DNA of 61,589 bases from Clostridium sp. (lineage in GTDB: Bacteria > Bacillota > Clostridia > Lachnospirales > Lachnospiraceae): positions 1 to 61,589 of the forward strand of contig JAMPFU010000016.1 of the NCBI GenBank assembly GCA_023664385.1, in the 5' to 3' direction. Made by a program: the position numbers and the translations under genes. Of the stretch, positions 44,118 to 52,167 are shown in pieces (within the stretch, counting starts at the first letter, position 1; every line of letters starts with the position of its first letter). The notes under the pieces were generated by a model. It saw nothing but the letters and a program-made list of their open reading frames with translations. It had not been told where the DNA came from and did not search any database.

Positions 44118-45572
44118 GTGACGTTTTCCTTTGACGGCTCGGTGCTGGACGGAAAAACTTTCGTTGTTTACGAATACCTTTTTGACGGAAATAGCATGGG
44201 GCTTATCGAAACGGACGGTGATGCGGTAATCACCGACGGGGCAAAGCTCAATACCGCAGGCGAGGTCATATCCCACGCCGACAGCGGGGACGAGGACCAG
44301 ACGGGCAGTTTTTACTCAATAAAGACATATGCTTCAGGCACATCGGGAACGAACCTTACGGAAATTTCAAAAAACATGGCAATAACCGACAGCGTTTCAT
44401 GCACGGGTCTTGATGCAGGCTTTGAATACCGTCTTGACGGTGCCCTGAAATATAAGGACCAAAACGGGCAGATAAAGGATGTCCTTGACGGGGAAGGAAA
44501 CCCGCTTACGTTTTCAAAACACTTTATAAGTAAAGATGGAAACGACGTAATAGAGATGAGGTTCCCTGCATTTGACGGGACACAGCTCCTCGGCAGCGAC
44601 GGAAAGCCTGTAACGGGCGGCATCGTCGTTTATGAAAAGCTGTACTGGAACAACACCCTGCTTGTTTCCCATGAGGACATAGACGACAAAGACCAGACGG
44701 TGTTTATCCCAGAGATAAAAACAACCGCCCTGTCGGAAAACGGCACAAAGACCGTATATGCAAAGAAAGACGTTACCGTTACCGACCATGTAAGCTATAA
44801 GAACCTTGTCGCTGGAAAGAAATACACCCTGAAGGGAATTTTGACGGACAAGGCAACAGGCAGACCGCTTCTTGACGGAAATGGCAGCGAGATAACGGCA
44901 GAAACGACATTTACGGCGGAAACAGCCGACGGCAGCGTTGACGTTACGTTTAAATTCGATGCGGTTGCATTAAGCGGAAAAACGGCAGTCGTGTTTGAAA
45001 GCCTCTACCATAACGGCACTGAGATTGCCGTACATGCGGACATAGAGGACGAGGACCAGACGTTTTACATCCCAGGAATAACAACAACGGCAAGGGATGC
45101 AGCCACGGGCAGTAATGAAGGCAGGGTTTCCGAAAAGGTTACAATCATTGACACGGTAAGCTACAAAAATCTCATTGTCGGAAAGGAATATACCATAAAA
45201 GGAATTTTGATGGACAAGGCGACGGGTGAGCCGTTTATTACGGCAGACGGAGAGCAGGTCACAGCCGAAAAAACATTTACGGCAGAGACAGCCGACGGCT
45301 TCATTGAGCTTGAATTTACATTCAACGGGTCGGAACTTGAAGGGAAATCCGTAGTCGTGTTTGAGAGGATTTACCATGAAGGCATTGAGGTGGGGAGCCA
45401 TGCAGACCTTGAGGATGAAGGACAGACGATTCATTTTCCTCCTTCAGAGCCTCCTTCGGGTCCTCCCCATACGGGTGACAGCGTGCCTGTTGCCGCTGTT
45501 ATTGTTATAATGCTTCTTGCACTGGCAGGCATCATTGTAACGGCAGTAGCAAGGTCAAGGAAGAAAGATTGA
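44118..45572 (+). CDS. VaFE-repeat surface protein, C-terminal portion with sortase signal
   Basis: 484 residues from the first possible GTG, but no ribosome site, and the frame is open back to about 44087 ('IKTAQEKCGYVTVTFSF'), so it is the continuation of the previous gene. It holds the rest of one VaFE repeat and three full repeats (~44330-44700, 44705-45070, 45080-45430). Each has 'YKNLVAGKKYTLKGILTDK'-like, 'GKTAVVFESLY' and 'HADIEDEDQT' segments with residues suited to isopeptide cross-links. The end has a Pro-rich spacer, sorting motif PPHTG, a membrane helix and the RSRKKD tail, so it would be wall-anchored by sortase. No sortase gene is in the window. Confidence 0.82.
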   Translation: MTFSFDGSVLDGKTFVVYEYLFDGNSMGLIETDGDAVITDGAKLNTAGEVISHADSGDEDQTGSFYSIKTYASGTSGTNLTEISKNMAITDSVSCTGLDAGFEYRLDGALKYKDQNGQIKDVLDGEGNPLTFSKHFISKDGNDVIEMRFPAFDGTQLLGSDGKPVTGGIVVYEKLYWNNTLLVSHEDIDDKDQTVFIPEIKTTALSENGTKTVYAKKDVTVTDHVSYKNLVAGKKYTLKGILTDKATGRPLLDGNGSEITAETTFTAETADGSVDVTFKFDAVALSGKTAVVFESLYHNGTEIAVHADIEDEDQTFYIPGITTTARDAATGSNEGRVSEKVTIIDTVSYKNLIVGKEYTIKGILMDKATGEPFITADGEQVTAEKTFTAETADGFIELEFTFNGSELEGKSVVVFERIYHEGIEVGSHADLEDEGQTIHFPPSEPPSGPPHTGDSVPVAAVIVIMLLALAGIIVTAVARSRKKD

Positions 45573-45578
45573 TTGCTT

Positions 45579-45669
45579 ATCAGGTAACCACCTGATATCT
45601 TTTAAAGTATATGGTTTTATTTATAGCCATTATAAAAGACCGTTTTCTTTCGGGAAAGCGGTCGTTTTA
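45579..45669 (+). terminator. Two consecutive hairpins ending the surface protein gene
   Basis: ATCAGGT-AACC-ACCTGAT (45579-45596) is a perfect seven-base stem followed by ATCTTTT. A second, GACCGTTTTC with GAAAGCGGTC (45638-45663), is followed by GTTTTATT. Confidence 0.75.
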
Positions 45670-45682
45670 TTATGATTATAAT

Positions 45683-45710
45683 AAAAGGGGCAGCCCATTT
45701 CGAGACTGCC
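45683..45710 (-). terminator. Terminator for minus-strand ribbon-domain gene
   Basis: On the minus strand GGCAG and CTGCC (45689-45710) form a stem followed by CCCTTTTATT. Confidence 0.55.
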
Positions 45711-45722
45711 TATACTGATTGC

Positions 45723-46613
45723 TTATTTTTTGGTTTTCCCACAGCTACATTCATAATGGTCGATTATCGTTTCTGCTGGTTTGTCGATTACCTTTTCATC
45801 CACGTATTCATATACTGCGTCATGATGGATGGTGGTAGGAACAGTCCCAGTACCAAATCCAGTAAATTCAAGTTCTGTTCCACAATTAGGGCAGATGTGA
45901 CCTCCATCTTCGTTAGTTTGCAAAGTGCTGAAATGGTCTGTAAATGTATACATACAAGCCCAACAAACTGTACCTGGTACATTAACCACCTCATCATATG
46001 CCTCTGTTACCAGTTTCTTGACCTTTTCAGTATGAGAAACCTCTGGAACGGTCTTGTAAACAGGAGTCCAGTTGTGAGTATGAGTCGGTGCAGGAGCTTC
46101 CGTAGAGGCTGAAGACCCTCCGCTCGAAGAACCACCATTGCCTCCTGTCGAATCGTTGCCGTTGCCTTGAGAGCCTCCGTTACCTTGAGAACCGTTGTCC
46201 TGAGAACCTCCGTTACCAACGGACGAATTGCCGCCTCCTGAAGAACCGTTGCCCGATGAATTACCGCTTTCGGAGCTGTTGCTTCCTGAAGAAATGCCGC
46301 TGCCATCAGTGATGTTGCTGCTTATGCCAGCATTTTCAGCAGTCGATGATGCAGTGTCTTTTTTATCATCCTTCTTATCGTCTTTTTTGTCATCCGTTTT
46401 GTCGTCTTTCCTGCCGTCTGCCGCCTGACTGTCGGTCTGCTGGTGTTCCGCATCCGAAACGCCGTTTTCCGTGGTGCTCTCGATTGCCGTTTCGATAACT
46501 GCGGTGTTATCCGATGTAAGCTTTATTGCGGTCATCGTGCCACCTGCTGCAAGAGCTGTCACTAATATAACGACTATTAGCCTACGTTTTTTTACTGTAT
46601 CTTTTTCCTGCAC
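45723..46613 (-). CDS. Membrane-anchored protein with Gly/Ser linker and metal-ribbon C-terminus
   Basis: A 296-residue protein: basic start, one membrane helix or signal anchor (~10-30), an acidic 'DDKKDD' repeat, a long Gly/Ser/Asn-rich linker (~95-175) and a compact C-terminal domain. That domain starts with HTHNWTPVYKTV and holds CWAC and CPNC Cys pairs plus a final 'CSCGK', suggesting a zinc-ribbon-like fold outside the membrane. GTG start at 46613 after AGGAAG. It has a near-identical paralogue next to it and more distant relatives at 48-49 kb. Function unknown; probably a surface-displayed metal or ligand-binding protein. Confidence 0.8.
   Translation of the reverse strand: MQEKDTVKKRRLIVVILVTALAAGGTMTAIKLTSDNTAVIETAIESTTENGVSDAEHQQTDSQAADGRKDDKTDDKKDDKKDDKKDTASSTAENAGISSNITDGSGISSGSNSSESGNSSGNGSSGGGNSSVGNGGSQDNGSQGNGGSQGNGNDSTGGNGGSSSGGSSASTEAPAPTHTHNWTPVYKTVPEVSHTEKVKKLVTEAYDEVVNVPGTVCWACMYTFTDHFSTLQTNEDGGHICPNCGTELEFTGFGTGTVPTTIHHDAVYEYVDEKVIDKPAETIIDHYECSCGKTKK
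46030..46544. repeat. Direct repeat shared with 47339-47833
   Basis: The DNA for the signal anchor, linker and HTHNW start of the two minus-strand paralogues is nearly identical, with a few short in-frame deletions or insertions in the low-complexity parts. It is a recent tandem duplication about 1.3 kb apart. Confidence 0.85.
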
Positions 46614-46740
46614 TTCGTCACTTCCTATACATATGTACTAATCCGTATTTGCTTAATTATATATCCTTTACAGGTAAAAATCTATATGTTTATCTTATTT
46701 TAAGGTAGTTTAAGTCTTTTAAGATTGATTATGTGTCAAT

Positions 46741-46773
46741 AAAAAAGAGGCAGCCTGTTTTCAAGGTTGCCTC
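46741..46773 (-). terminator. Terminator for small minus-strand gene
   Basis: GAGGCAGCC and GGTTGCCTC (46747-46773) form a nine-base stem with one wobble, flanked by AAAAAA on the plus strand, i.e. a T run on the minus strand. Confidence 0.8.
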
Positions 46774-46790
46774 TCCTGACTGCCTATTTT

Positions 46791-46991
46791 TTAGAATACT
46801 AAAGCATATATTTCTTTTGCGTCTTTGTCAGCATATTTTGCAATCAATCCAAATTGTTCCGCTGATATGTTATTCTTTTCACAAGTCTCTACTGCTTTCT
46901 TGATGTCGTTTTTTAAAATCAAATTTTTTATAACGGATATTGCAATAGTTGTGTTCGTTTCTTTGATTTTGCTTTGCGGTTGATGTTTCAT
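46791..46991 (-). CDS. Hypothetical 66-residue protein
   Basis: A small helical protein rich in Lys and Ala ('KNDIKKAVETCEKNNISAEQ'). The AAGGAGG ribosome site at the right spacing supports translation. It starts just after the ribbon-domain gene's stop and shares its transcript. No family recognised. Confidence 0.65.
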   Translation of the reverse strand: MKHQPQSKIKETNTTIAISVIKNLILKNDIKKAVETCEKNNISAEQFGLIAKYADKDAKEIYALVF

Positions 46992-47887
46992 ATAAAAATC
47001 CTCCTTCGGATTGACTGCTTATTTTTTAGTTTCCCCACAACTGCATTTATAGTAGTCAACAACCTGCTTGTCTTCTGCTTCCTTATCAACAATTTTCTTG
47101 TCTTCATATACTGCGTCATGGTGTTCTGTGCCAATTTGGATAGTACCACCAGAAAAGCCATCAAGTTCAAGTACGGTTCCGCAATTCGGACAATAATGCC
47201 CCCTTCCGTTCCGTCATCACAATATGCAATTTGCAACGTCCGCCACCGTTCCACTGTAATTTCACAACCACATTTTCCACATACATATCCATATCCATAA
47301 ACAGGCACATCTTCCGCAGGCTTTATCTCTACCCTCTCCGTATGAGAAACCTCGTCGTGGTGGACGGTCTTGTAAACAGGAGTCCAGTTGTGAGTATGCG
47401 TCGGTGCAGGAGCTTCCGTAGAGGCTGAAGACCCTCCGCCCGAAGAACCACCATTGCCTTCTGTCGAATCGTTGCCGTTACCTTGAGAACCATTGCCCTG
47501 AGAACCTCCGTTCCCAACGGACGAATTGCCGTCTCCCGAAGAACCGTTGCCCGATGAATTACCGCTTTCGGAGCTGTTGCTTCCTGAAGAAATGCCGCTG
47601 CCATCAGTGATGTTGCTGCTTATGCCAGCATTTTCAGCAGTCGATGATGCATCATCCTTCTTATCGTCTTTTTTGTCATCCGTCCTGTCGTCTTTCGTGC
47701 CGACTGACGCCTGACTGTCGGTCTGTTCCGCATCCAAAACGCCGTTTTCCGTGGTGCCCTCATCGGTGCTCTCGACTGCCGTTTCGATAACTGCGGTGTT
47801 GTCTGATGTAAGCTTTATTGCGGTCATCGTGCCGCCGCCGATGATGAGTGCCGCTGCCGCTGCATATATCACATGCTGCTTTTTCAT
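46988..47887 (-). CDS. Paralogous membrane-anchored ribbon-domain protein, frameshifted in a poly-G tract
   Basis: Same design as its neighbour: start MKKQHV after AAAGGAG, signal anchor, acidic repeat, Gly/Ser linker and HTHNWTPVYKTV domain. After 'YCDDGTEGG' the frame goes off into an unrelated tail. In the frame one base away the DNA reads 'GHYCPNCGTVLELDGF' and ends '...YYKCSCGETKK' at 47019, exactly the neighbour's domain (which has 'EDGGHICPNCG'). The break is at five C on the plus strand (47199-47203); six would restore the frame. So this is an in-gene frameshift in a homopolymer, either real (phase variation or decay) or a sequencing error. Also has a 'CGKCGCE' pair the neighbour lacks. 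Confidence 0.8.
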   Translation of the reverse strand: MKKQHVIYAAAAALIIGGGTMTAIKLTSDNTAVIETAVESTDEGTTENGVLDAEQTDSQASVGTKDDRTDDKKDDKKDDASSTAENAGISSNITDGSGISSGSNSSESGNSSGNGSSGDGNSSVGNGGSQGNGSQGNGNDSTEGNGGSSGGGSSASTEAPAPTHTHNWTPVYKTVHHDEVSHTERVEIKPAEDVPVYGYGYVCGKCGCEITVERWRTLQIAYCDDGTEGGIIVRIAEPYLNLMAFLVVLSKLAQNTMTQYMKTRKLLIRKQKTSRLLTTINAVVGKLKNKQSIRRRIFI

Positions 47888-47958
47888 AAGAACCAGCTCC
47901 TTTCCATTACAATTATAATATATTTCCTTTTGGTTTACAACATAAACCAAGAAGCCTA

Positions 47959-48041
47959 TTTGAAATATTGATTGTGTAATCAAAGGGCAGAGTGTATAAT
48001 AAAATTAGAAAATATTTATGGAAGATGTTTTCTGTTTTGAA
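47959..48041 (+). repeat. Promoter-bearing 83-bp repeat, copy B
   Basis: Relative of 25625-25709, with TTGTGT (47972-47977) and TATAAT (47995-48000), spacer 17 bases. It abuts the truncated ribbon-domain gene: the repeat's terminal CTGTTTTGAA is followed directly by sequence from the middle of that gene family. Confidence 0.75.
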
Positions 48042-48371
48042 GCGACAGAAGCAGCTCCTGCCCATGTGCATAAATGGAAAACCATAGAACATAAGGCAGA
48101 AACACATAAGGAAAAACAGCTTGTGCATGAGGCATATGACGAGGATATATATGAGTATCATACGTACTGTAATGCTTGTGGAATATACAGTGACAAATTT
48201 AGTAGTCTTGAGGAATTTCAAAATCATTGTGTAGATGAATCAACTGGCTGCACTTCAGGTACAATCAAAGTCGGTACAGTACACCATGATGCTGAATACG
48301 AGACAGTAACAGTTGTAGATAAGGAAGCATAGACAGAGACAGTATGTGAAACCTGCGGAGAAAGAAAGTAG
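48018..48371 (+). pseudogene. Truncated ribbon-domain lipoprotein gene fused to repeat B
   Basis: From about 48043 the frame matches the C-terminal domain of the gene at 48393 ('HVHKWKTIEHKAETHKEKQ', 'YCNACG', 'VGTVHHDAEYETVTVVDKEA'). The signal and linker are absent and replaced by the promoter repeat. A TAG at 48330-48332 replaces the Trp codon of the paralogue, so the last residues (to 48371) are cut off. A 104-residue product could still be made from ATG 48018, but it lacks export signals. Confidence 0.75.
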
Positions 48372-49313
48372 TTTATATCAGGAGTGGTCTTTATGAAAAA
48401 GAAAGTATTGATAATAGTAGCAGTTGTACTACTGATTGTGGCAGGGTGTACGGCTGCGTTTATCGTGCAGAACCACAAAAGTGAAAAAACATCTGTAGCC
48501 AATGCCAACAATGGGGCAGAAACATTACAGGGTAAAGAGGCAGATGATAAACAGGCGGATGCAGAGATAAAGACCACTTCCGAAAAAACAACTGAGACTT
48601 CCGTAAAGGATGAGAAAGATACAAAAACAACTGAAACTGGAAGAACGACAGAGAGTACAACAACAGAAAGTGTGGCATCCTCAGCAGGATTTACAGCACC
48701 TGCAGTGACTGAAACACCAACAGTTTCCGAAAAACCAAAGACAACAGAGGTACAAGCACCAACGACAAAACCAAACATGACGGAAGCACCTGCAACAACG
48801 GAAAAGCCAAGTACGACAGAAGCGGCTCCTGCCCATGTACACAAATGGAAAACCATAGAACATAAGGCAGAAACACACAAGGAAAAACAGCTTGTGCATG
48901 AGGCATATGATGAAGATGTATATGAGTATCATGTTTATTGTAATGCATGTGGAACTTATCTTGAAAACATGAGCGATGAGGAATTGACAGGTCATGCGTA
49001 TGACTGTTCCTCTGGCTACACGGGTGGTACAATCAAAGTCGGCACAGTACATCATGATGCCGAATACGAGACAGTAACAGTTGTAGATAAGGAAGCATGG
49101 ACAGAGACAGTATGTGAAACCTGCGGAGAAAGAAAGTAGTTTATATCAGGAGTGGTCTTTATGAAAAAGAAAGTATTGATAATAGTAGCAGTTGTACTAC
49201 TGATCGTGGCAGGGTGTACGGCTGCGTTTATCATGCAGAACCGCAAAAGTGAAAAAACATCTGTAGCCAGTGCCAATAATGGGACAGAAACATTACAGGG
49301 TAAAGAGGCAGAT
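48043..49313 (+). repeat. Tandem duplication (units start 48043 and 48814)
   Basis: 48043-48545 and 48814-49313 are near-identical. Each copy runs from the middle of one ribbon-domain gene, through its stop and the intergenic ribosome site, into the N-terminal part of the next. The unit length is about 770 bases. It explains the truncated copies at both ends of the intact gene. Confidence 0.85.
48393..49139 (+). CDS. Ribbon-domain lipoprotein, intact copy
   Basis: A 248-residue predicted lipoprotein: MKKKVLIIV signal, lipobox LIVAGC, a Thr/Glu/Lys-rich linker (~30-145) and a C-terminal domain starting HVHKWKTIEH. That domain carries CNAC, a further Cys in 'YDCSSGYTGG' and a final CETCG, comparable to the ribbon domains of the minus-strand paralogues ('HTHNWTPVY'). 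It is probably surface-exposed. The AGGAG site is eight bases before ATG 48393; an in-frame ATG nine bases earlier is less well placed. Flanked by truncated copies of itself. Confidence 0.82.
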   Translation: MKKKVLIIVAVVLLIVAGCTAAFIVQNHKSEKTSVANANNGAETLQGKEADDKQADAEIKTTSEKTTETSVKDEKDTKTTETGRTTESTTTESVASSAGFTAPAVTETPTVSEKPKTTEVQAPTTKPNMTEAPATTEKPSTTEAAPAHVHKWKTIEHKAETHKEKQLVHEAYDEDVYEYHVYCNACGTYLENMSDEELTGHAYDCSSGYTGGTIKVGTVHHDAEYETVTVVDKEAWTETVCETCGERK

Positions 49314-49331
49314 ACTTTCCTATCTCAGTGA
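49161..49331 (+). pseudogene. Truncated third copy of the ribbon-domain lipoprotein
   Basis: 56 codons with its own AGGAG site, almost identical to the start of the intact copy (signal, lipobox and first linker residues to 'LQGKEAD'), then unrelated 'TFLSQ' and a stop. The linker and C-terminal domain are missing. Confidence 0.8.
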
Positions 49332-49348
49332 CAGGAAAAAATAGCACT

Positions 49349-49395
49349 AAAAAACCTACCTTGTAAAACTTTAGCGAGTTCTCGGTAGGTTTTTT
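49349..49395. terminator. Bidirectional terminator between lipoprotein and agr kinase genes
   Basis: AAAAAACCTACC (49349-49360) and GGTAGGTTTTTT (49384-49395) are perfect complements, giving T runs on both strands. Confidence 0.85.
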
Positions 49396-49499
49396 ACTAA
49401 ATCTAACGGGAGGCTAACCACAACTTTGTGGTCGGTGCTTCCTTGTTTTTAATTTATCATAATAAAAATCAATATGTCAAGGTTTAACGAACCTGCTTA

Positions 49500-50816
49500 T
49501 CACGACTGCTCTTGTGGCAGCAGTAATATAACGGTAAATTGGGTATCTTCGATAAGACATTCCAGATAACCGCCGTTCTTTTCTGCGGTATTGCTGACGC
49601 TTTTCAATCCGACACCATGAATTCCTGCCTCATTTTTGGTTGACTGGAAAGCGTCTCCAATTCGCAATGGGATTTTCGCATAGCTGTTTGAAATCTTGAT
49701 GACAAGAAAGCTTCCGTCATTTTGTGTAAATATACGAATATGTACGAAACGCTTATCTTTACATAAAACGGCGGCTTCCAAAGCATTGTCAATCAGATTG
49801 CTGAATATGGCAATAATATCTAAATCAGAAATGCTGTTGATATTGCAGTACGGTTCAATATAGATATCCATGTCAATATCATTTTTGGCAGCAAGCATTC
49901 GTTTTTCAGACAAAATGGAATTCAGTACATTGTTATCCGAATACAGGGTTGTTACATGAGCTTCCAATTCAACATTAAGTGACTCAAGAATATCCATAAC
50001 CTCCTGCAATTTTCCTTCTGATAAAAGCGTGCCGATTGTTTTAATATAATGGCTGGTATTGTGGATAAATTCCTGATGGCTGATGTCCTGTGTCTGCATT
50101 TTGGTATAATGCTCCAGCTTCATGCGTTGGTCCGAAATAATCAGACTTTGCTGCATATTTTTGTATAATTCCTCCGAATATTTTTGAAAAGCACGGAAGA
50201 TAAGAAAATTACCAAACTGCATGATGCCGAAATACACGGAAAGCATGATTTTAACATATGCTTCGGCATGATATCCAATGCCTGAATAATAAAGCAGGAG
50301 CATAATTCCAAAGCTTGAGACAGGAATACAAAGATAATAGAAAAAGATTTTATGATTGATATATGTTTGTGTTTTGCCTGAAAAATGCTTAAAAATCGTG
50401 CATATAAGGTGTTTTAACAGCAACAGTGCAAATATATACCACGAAATGGAGGACAGGTCCATTACACTGTTGGCATCTGAAATGTAAGATGGAATGCTTA
50501 ACAAAACTGCAAACAAAAAATCACAACCGTAAAAGATTGCACAGACAAATATTAGATAAATCAGTTTTTCCCGTAAGGAACCCTGAAAAATAATTGTAAC
50601 GTAAGCAAAAATAACCAGCGGAAATGCTGCCAGATTGAGGAAAGTAAGATGAAAGGAATTTATGTAAAAGTGAAACAATCCAATACCGGTAGTTAGAAGG
50701 ACAATATACAGGCGGTTTGAAAAGACTGTCTTTTTTGGCAAAAATGCACGGCAGAAATCATAGCAGATATATAGCTCTGTCAGGCAGACAATCAGGGAAA
50801 TGGCAGTGTTTAACAT
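49500..50816 (-). CDS. agrC: AgrC-like GHKL sensor histidine kinase
   Basis: A 438-residue kinase of the AgrC/GHKL type. About six to seven membrane helices fill residues ~1-215. The kinase part has a helix with 'QEFIHNTSHYIKTI' at the expected His position, N-box 'SNLIDNALEAA' and the G2-like 'HGVGLKSV'. Such kinases sense cyclic autoinducer peptides. The start at 50816 follows AAGGAG, 11 bases after the response regulator stop, so the pair is one operon. It is opposite to agrD and agrB, an atypical layout for agr but complete in parts. Confidence 0.88.
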   Translation of the reverse strand: MLNTAISLIVCLTELYICYDFCRAFLPKKTVFSNRLYIVLLTTGIGLFHFYINSFHLTFLNLAAFPLVIFAYVTIIFQGSLREKLIYLIFVCAIFYGCDFLFAVLLSIPSYISDANSVMDLSSISWYIFALLLLKHLICTIFKHFSGKTQTYINHKIFFYYLCIPVSSFGIMLLLYYSGIGYHAEAYVKIMLSVYFGIMQFGNFLIFRAFQKYSEELYKNMQQSLIISDQRMKLEHYTKMQTQDISHQEFIHNTSHYIKTIGTLLSEGKLQEVMDILESLNVELEAHVTTLYSDNNVLNSILSEKRMLAAKNDIDMDIYIEPYCNINSISDLDIIAIFSNLIDNALEAAVLCKDKRFVHIRIFTQNDGSFLVIKISNSYAKIPLRIGDAFQSTKNEAGIHGVGLKSVSNTAEKNGGYLECLIEDTQFTVILLLPQEQS

Positions 50817-50826
50817 AAAAATCTCC

Positions 50827-51573
50827 TTACTCATACTTTTTTGAAACATAGGCTGCAAGGGCGGTACGCAGTCCTTTTTCCTTGGAACGGGAAATTGATA
50901 GCAGAGTTCCGTCTGTTAATTCCAATTCAGTCGGCGAAATCCTTTTTATATATCGGAGATTCACGATATAGCTGTTGTGTGCATATGCAAATCCATAATC
51001 CTTCAGTATCTGATATAAAGTATTCAGCTTTTGCCTGCTTGCCATTTTTTGTTCCGTGGAAAAATATTTGCTCTTTGGATGGATATACAATCTGCTTCGG
51101 GCATTACGATTATTAGAAATATAAAGAATGTCAGCAGGCTTAAATAAAACAGAATAGTGATACCAGCTGCCGAGGATGACTGGTTCCGCTTTTTTTGCCT
51201 CTACTTCATGTAAAATTATTTTTAATTCCGTAACCATTTTGGGATTTGTATACGATTTCAGCAGATAGCGGAATGGGTTTGGTTCAAATGATTTTACTGT
51301 AGGCTGGTATATGCCTGAACAAAATACAAGAATGGAATCAGGAAAATGTAATCTGAATTGCTTTGCTATTTCATTGCCATCCAATTCAGGCATTTGGATA
51401 TCAAGAATCAGCAAATCAATGCAGGATATGTCATCAAATGCATGAATAAACTCTTTGCCTGACTGGAATTCAAAATATGTACAGGAATTTTCAGACACAC
51501 CTGCCTTCGTTAACATGGTTTTCATATAGCTGATGAAATGAATATCATCGTCACATATTGCAATATAATACAT
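50827..51573 (-). CDS. agrA: AgrA-like LytTR response regulator
   Basis: A 248-residue regulator: receiver domain (1-~125) with acidic DDD at 8-10 and phospho-acceptor in LLILDIQMP, and a C-terminal LytTR DNA-binding domain (~140-245) with 'FAYAHNSYIVNLRYIKRI' and 'ELTDGTLLSISRSKEKGL'. It pairs with the AgrC-like kinase. LytTR proteins bind direct repeats; the 229-base divergent region between XRE and agrD is the likely target. AGGGGAGAAG-type ribosome site upstream. Confidence 0.9.
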   Translation of the reverse strand: MYYIAICDDDIHFISYMKTMLTKAGVSENSCTYFEFQSGKEFIHAFDDISCIDLLILDIQMPELDGNEIAKQFRLHFPDSILVFCSGIYQPTVKSFEPNPFRYLLKSYTNPKMVTELKIILHEVEAKKAEPVILGSWYHYSVLFKPADILYISNNRNARSRLYIHPKSKYFSTEQKMASRQKLNTLYQILKDYGFAYAHNSYIVNLRYIKRISPTELELTDGTLLSISRSKEKGLRTALAAYVSKKYE

Positions 51574-51618
51574 AGCTTCTCCCCTCGATTTCTCCCCTGT
51601 AATATAAAAATGAAATAA

Positions 51619-51939
51619 TTATTTCGTGTTGATAAATGCCTCAATCACGTTAAATAGCCGTCTTTGCTCGATTTCGCTCAAGGACGCAATCTGCTCTGTA
51701 TATTTTGAGGCTTTTATTTTGTATCCCTGATTTAAAACATCTGCCAAAATCTCATCAGCAGATACATTTAGGGCATTGGCAATCCGTATAAACGTATCAA
51801 GCTTCGGTTGTTTTTCGCCACGTTCAATCATACCGATATATACAGGGCTTAACCCTACCTTTTCGGAAAGATTTTCCTGACTCCATGAATGTTCCAGCCT
51901 TTTTTCTTTGATCCGCTTACCGATTGCTTTTAAGTCCAT
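51619..51939 (-). CDS. XRE-family regulator in agr locus
   Basis: A 106-residue protein with an N-terminal helix-turn-helix ('LSEKVGLSPVYIGMIERGEKQP') and a short helical C-terminus. It lies upstream of the response regulator in the same direction and divergent from agrD. The start at 51939 is set by GGAGG six bases upstream; the preceding ATG overlaps that site. A perfect palindrome in its promoter region may be its own operator. Confidence 0.88.
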   Translation of the reverse strand: MDLKAIGKRIKEKRLEHSWSQENLSEKVGLSPVYIGMIERGEKQPKLDTFIRIANALNVSADEILADVLNQGYKIKASKYTEQIASLSEIEQRRLFNVIEAFINTK

Positions 51940-51964
51940 AACCATCCTCCATTAGTTATTATAA

Positions 51965-51976
51965 ACTACTAGTAGT
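51965..51976. promoter_or_regulatory. Palindrome ACTACTAGTAGT, candidate XRE operator
   Basis: A perfect 12-base palindrome 25 bases before the XRE start, next to a minus-strand TATAAT-like box. A second inverted pair, GGTGAT (51991-51996) and ATCACC (52023-52028), lies nearer agrD. Either could bind the XRE protein or the LytTR regulator. Confidence 0.5.
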
Positions 51977-52167
51977 ATAGATTTTGAATGGGTGATTATA
52001 CATAAACTAATAATATCAAACTATCACCAATAGTTATAGTGAATAAACAAATTTCTGGAAAATATTACAAAAACTGCACTGCTATCTGCAAAAACCGACA
52101 GATTAATTGATATAAAATGTCGAAAGGAATAAAATTTAGAAAAATAAAATTAAGGAGGTAAGACTGT

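Noticed and set aside
45672-46112. 146-residue plus-strand frame over the ribbon-domain gene
   Set aside because: It is the complement of the coding Cys-rich domain; a matching shadow appears over the paralogue, which only reflects the duplication.
46030-47833. CRISPR array
   Set aside because: The repeats are coding low-complexity Gly/Ser/Asn codons and a gene duplication; no regular spacers or repeats of constant length.
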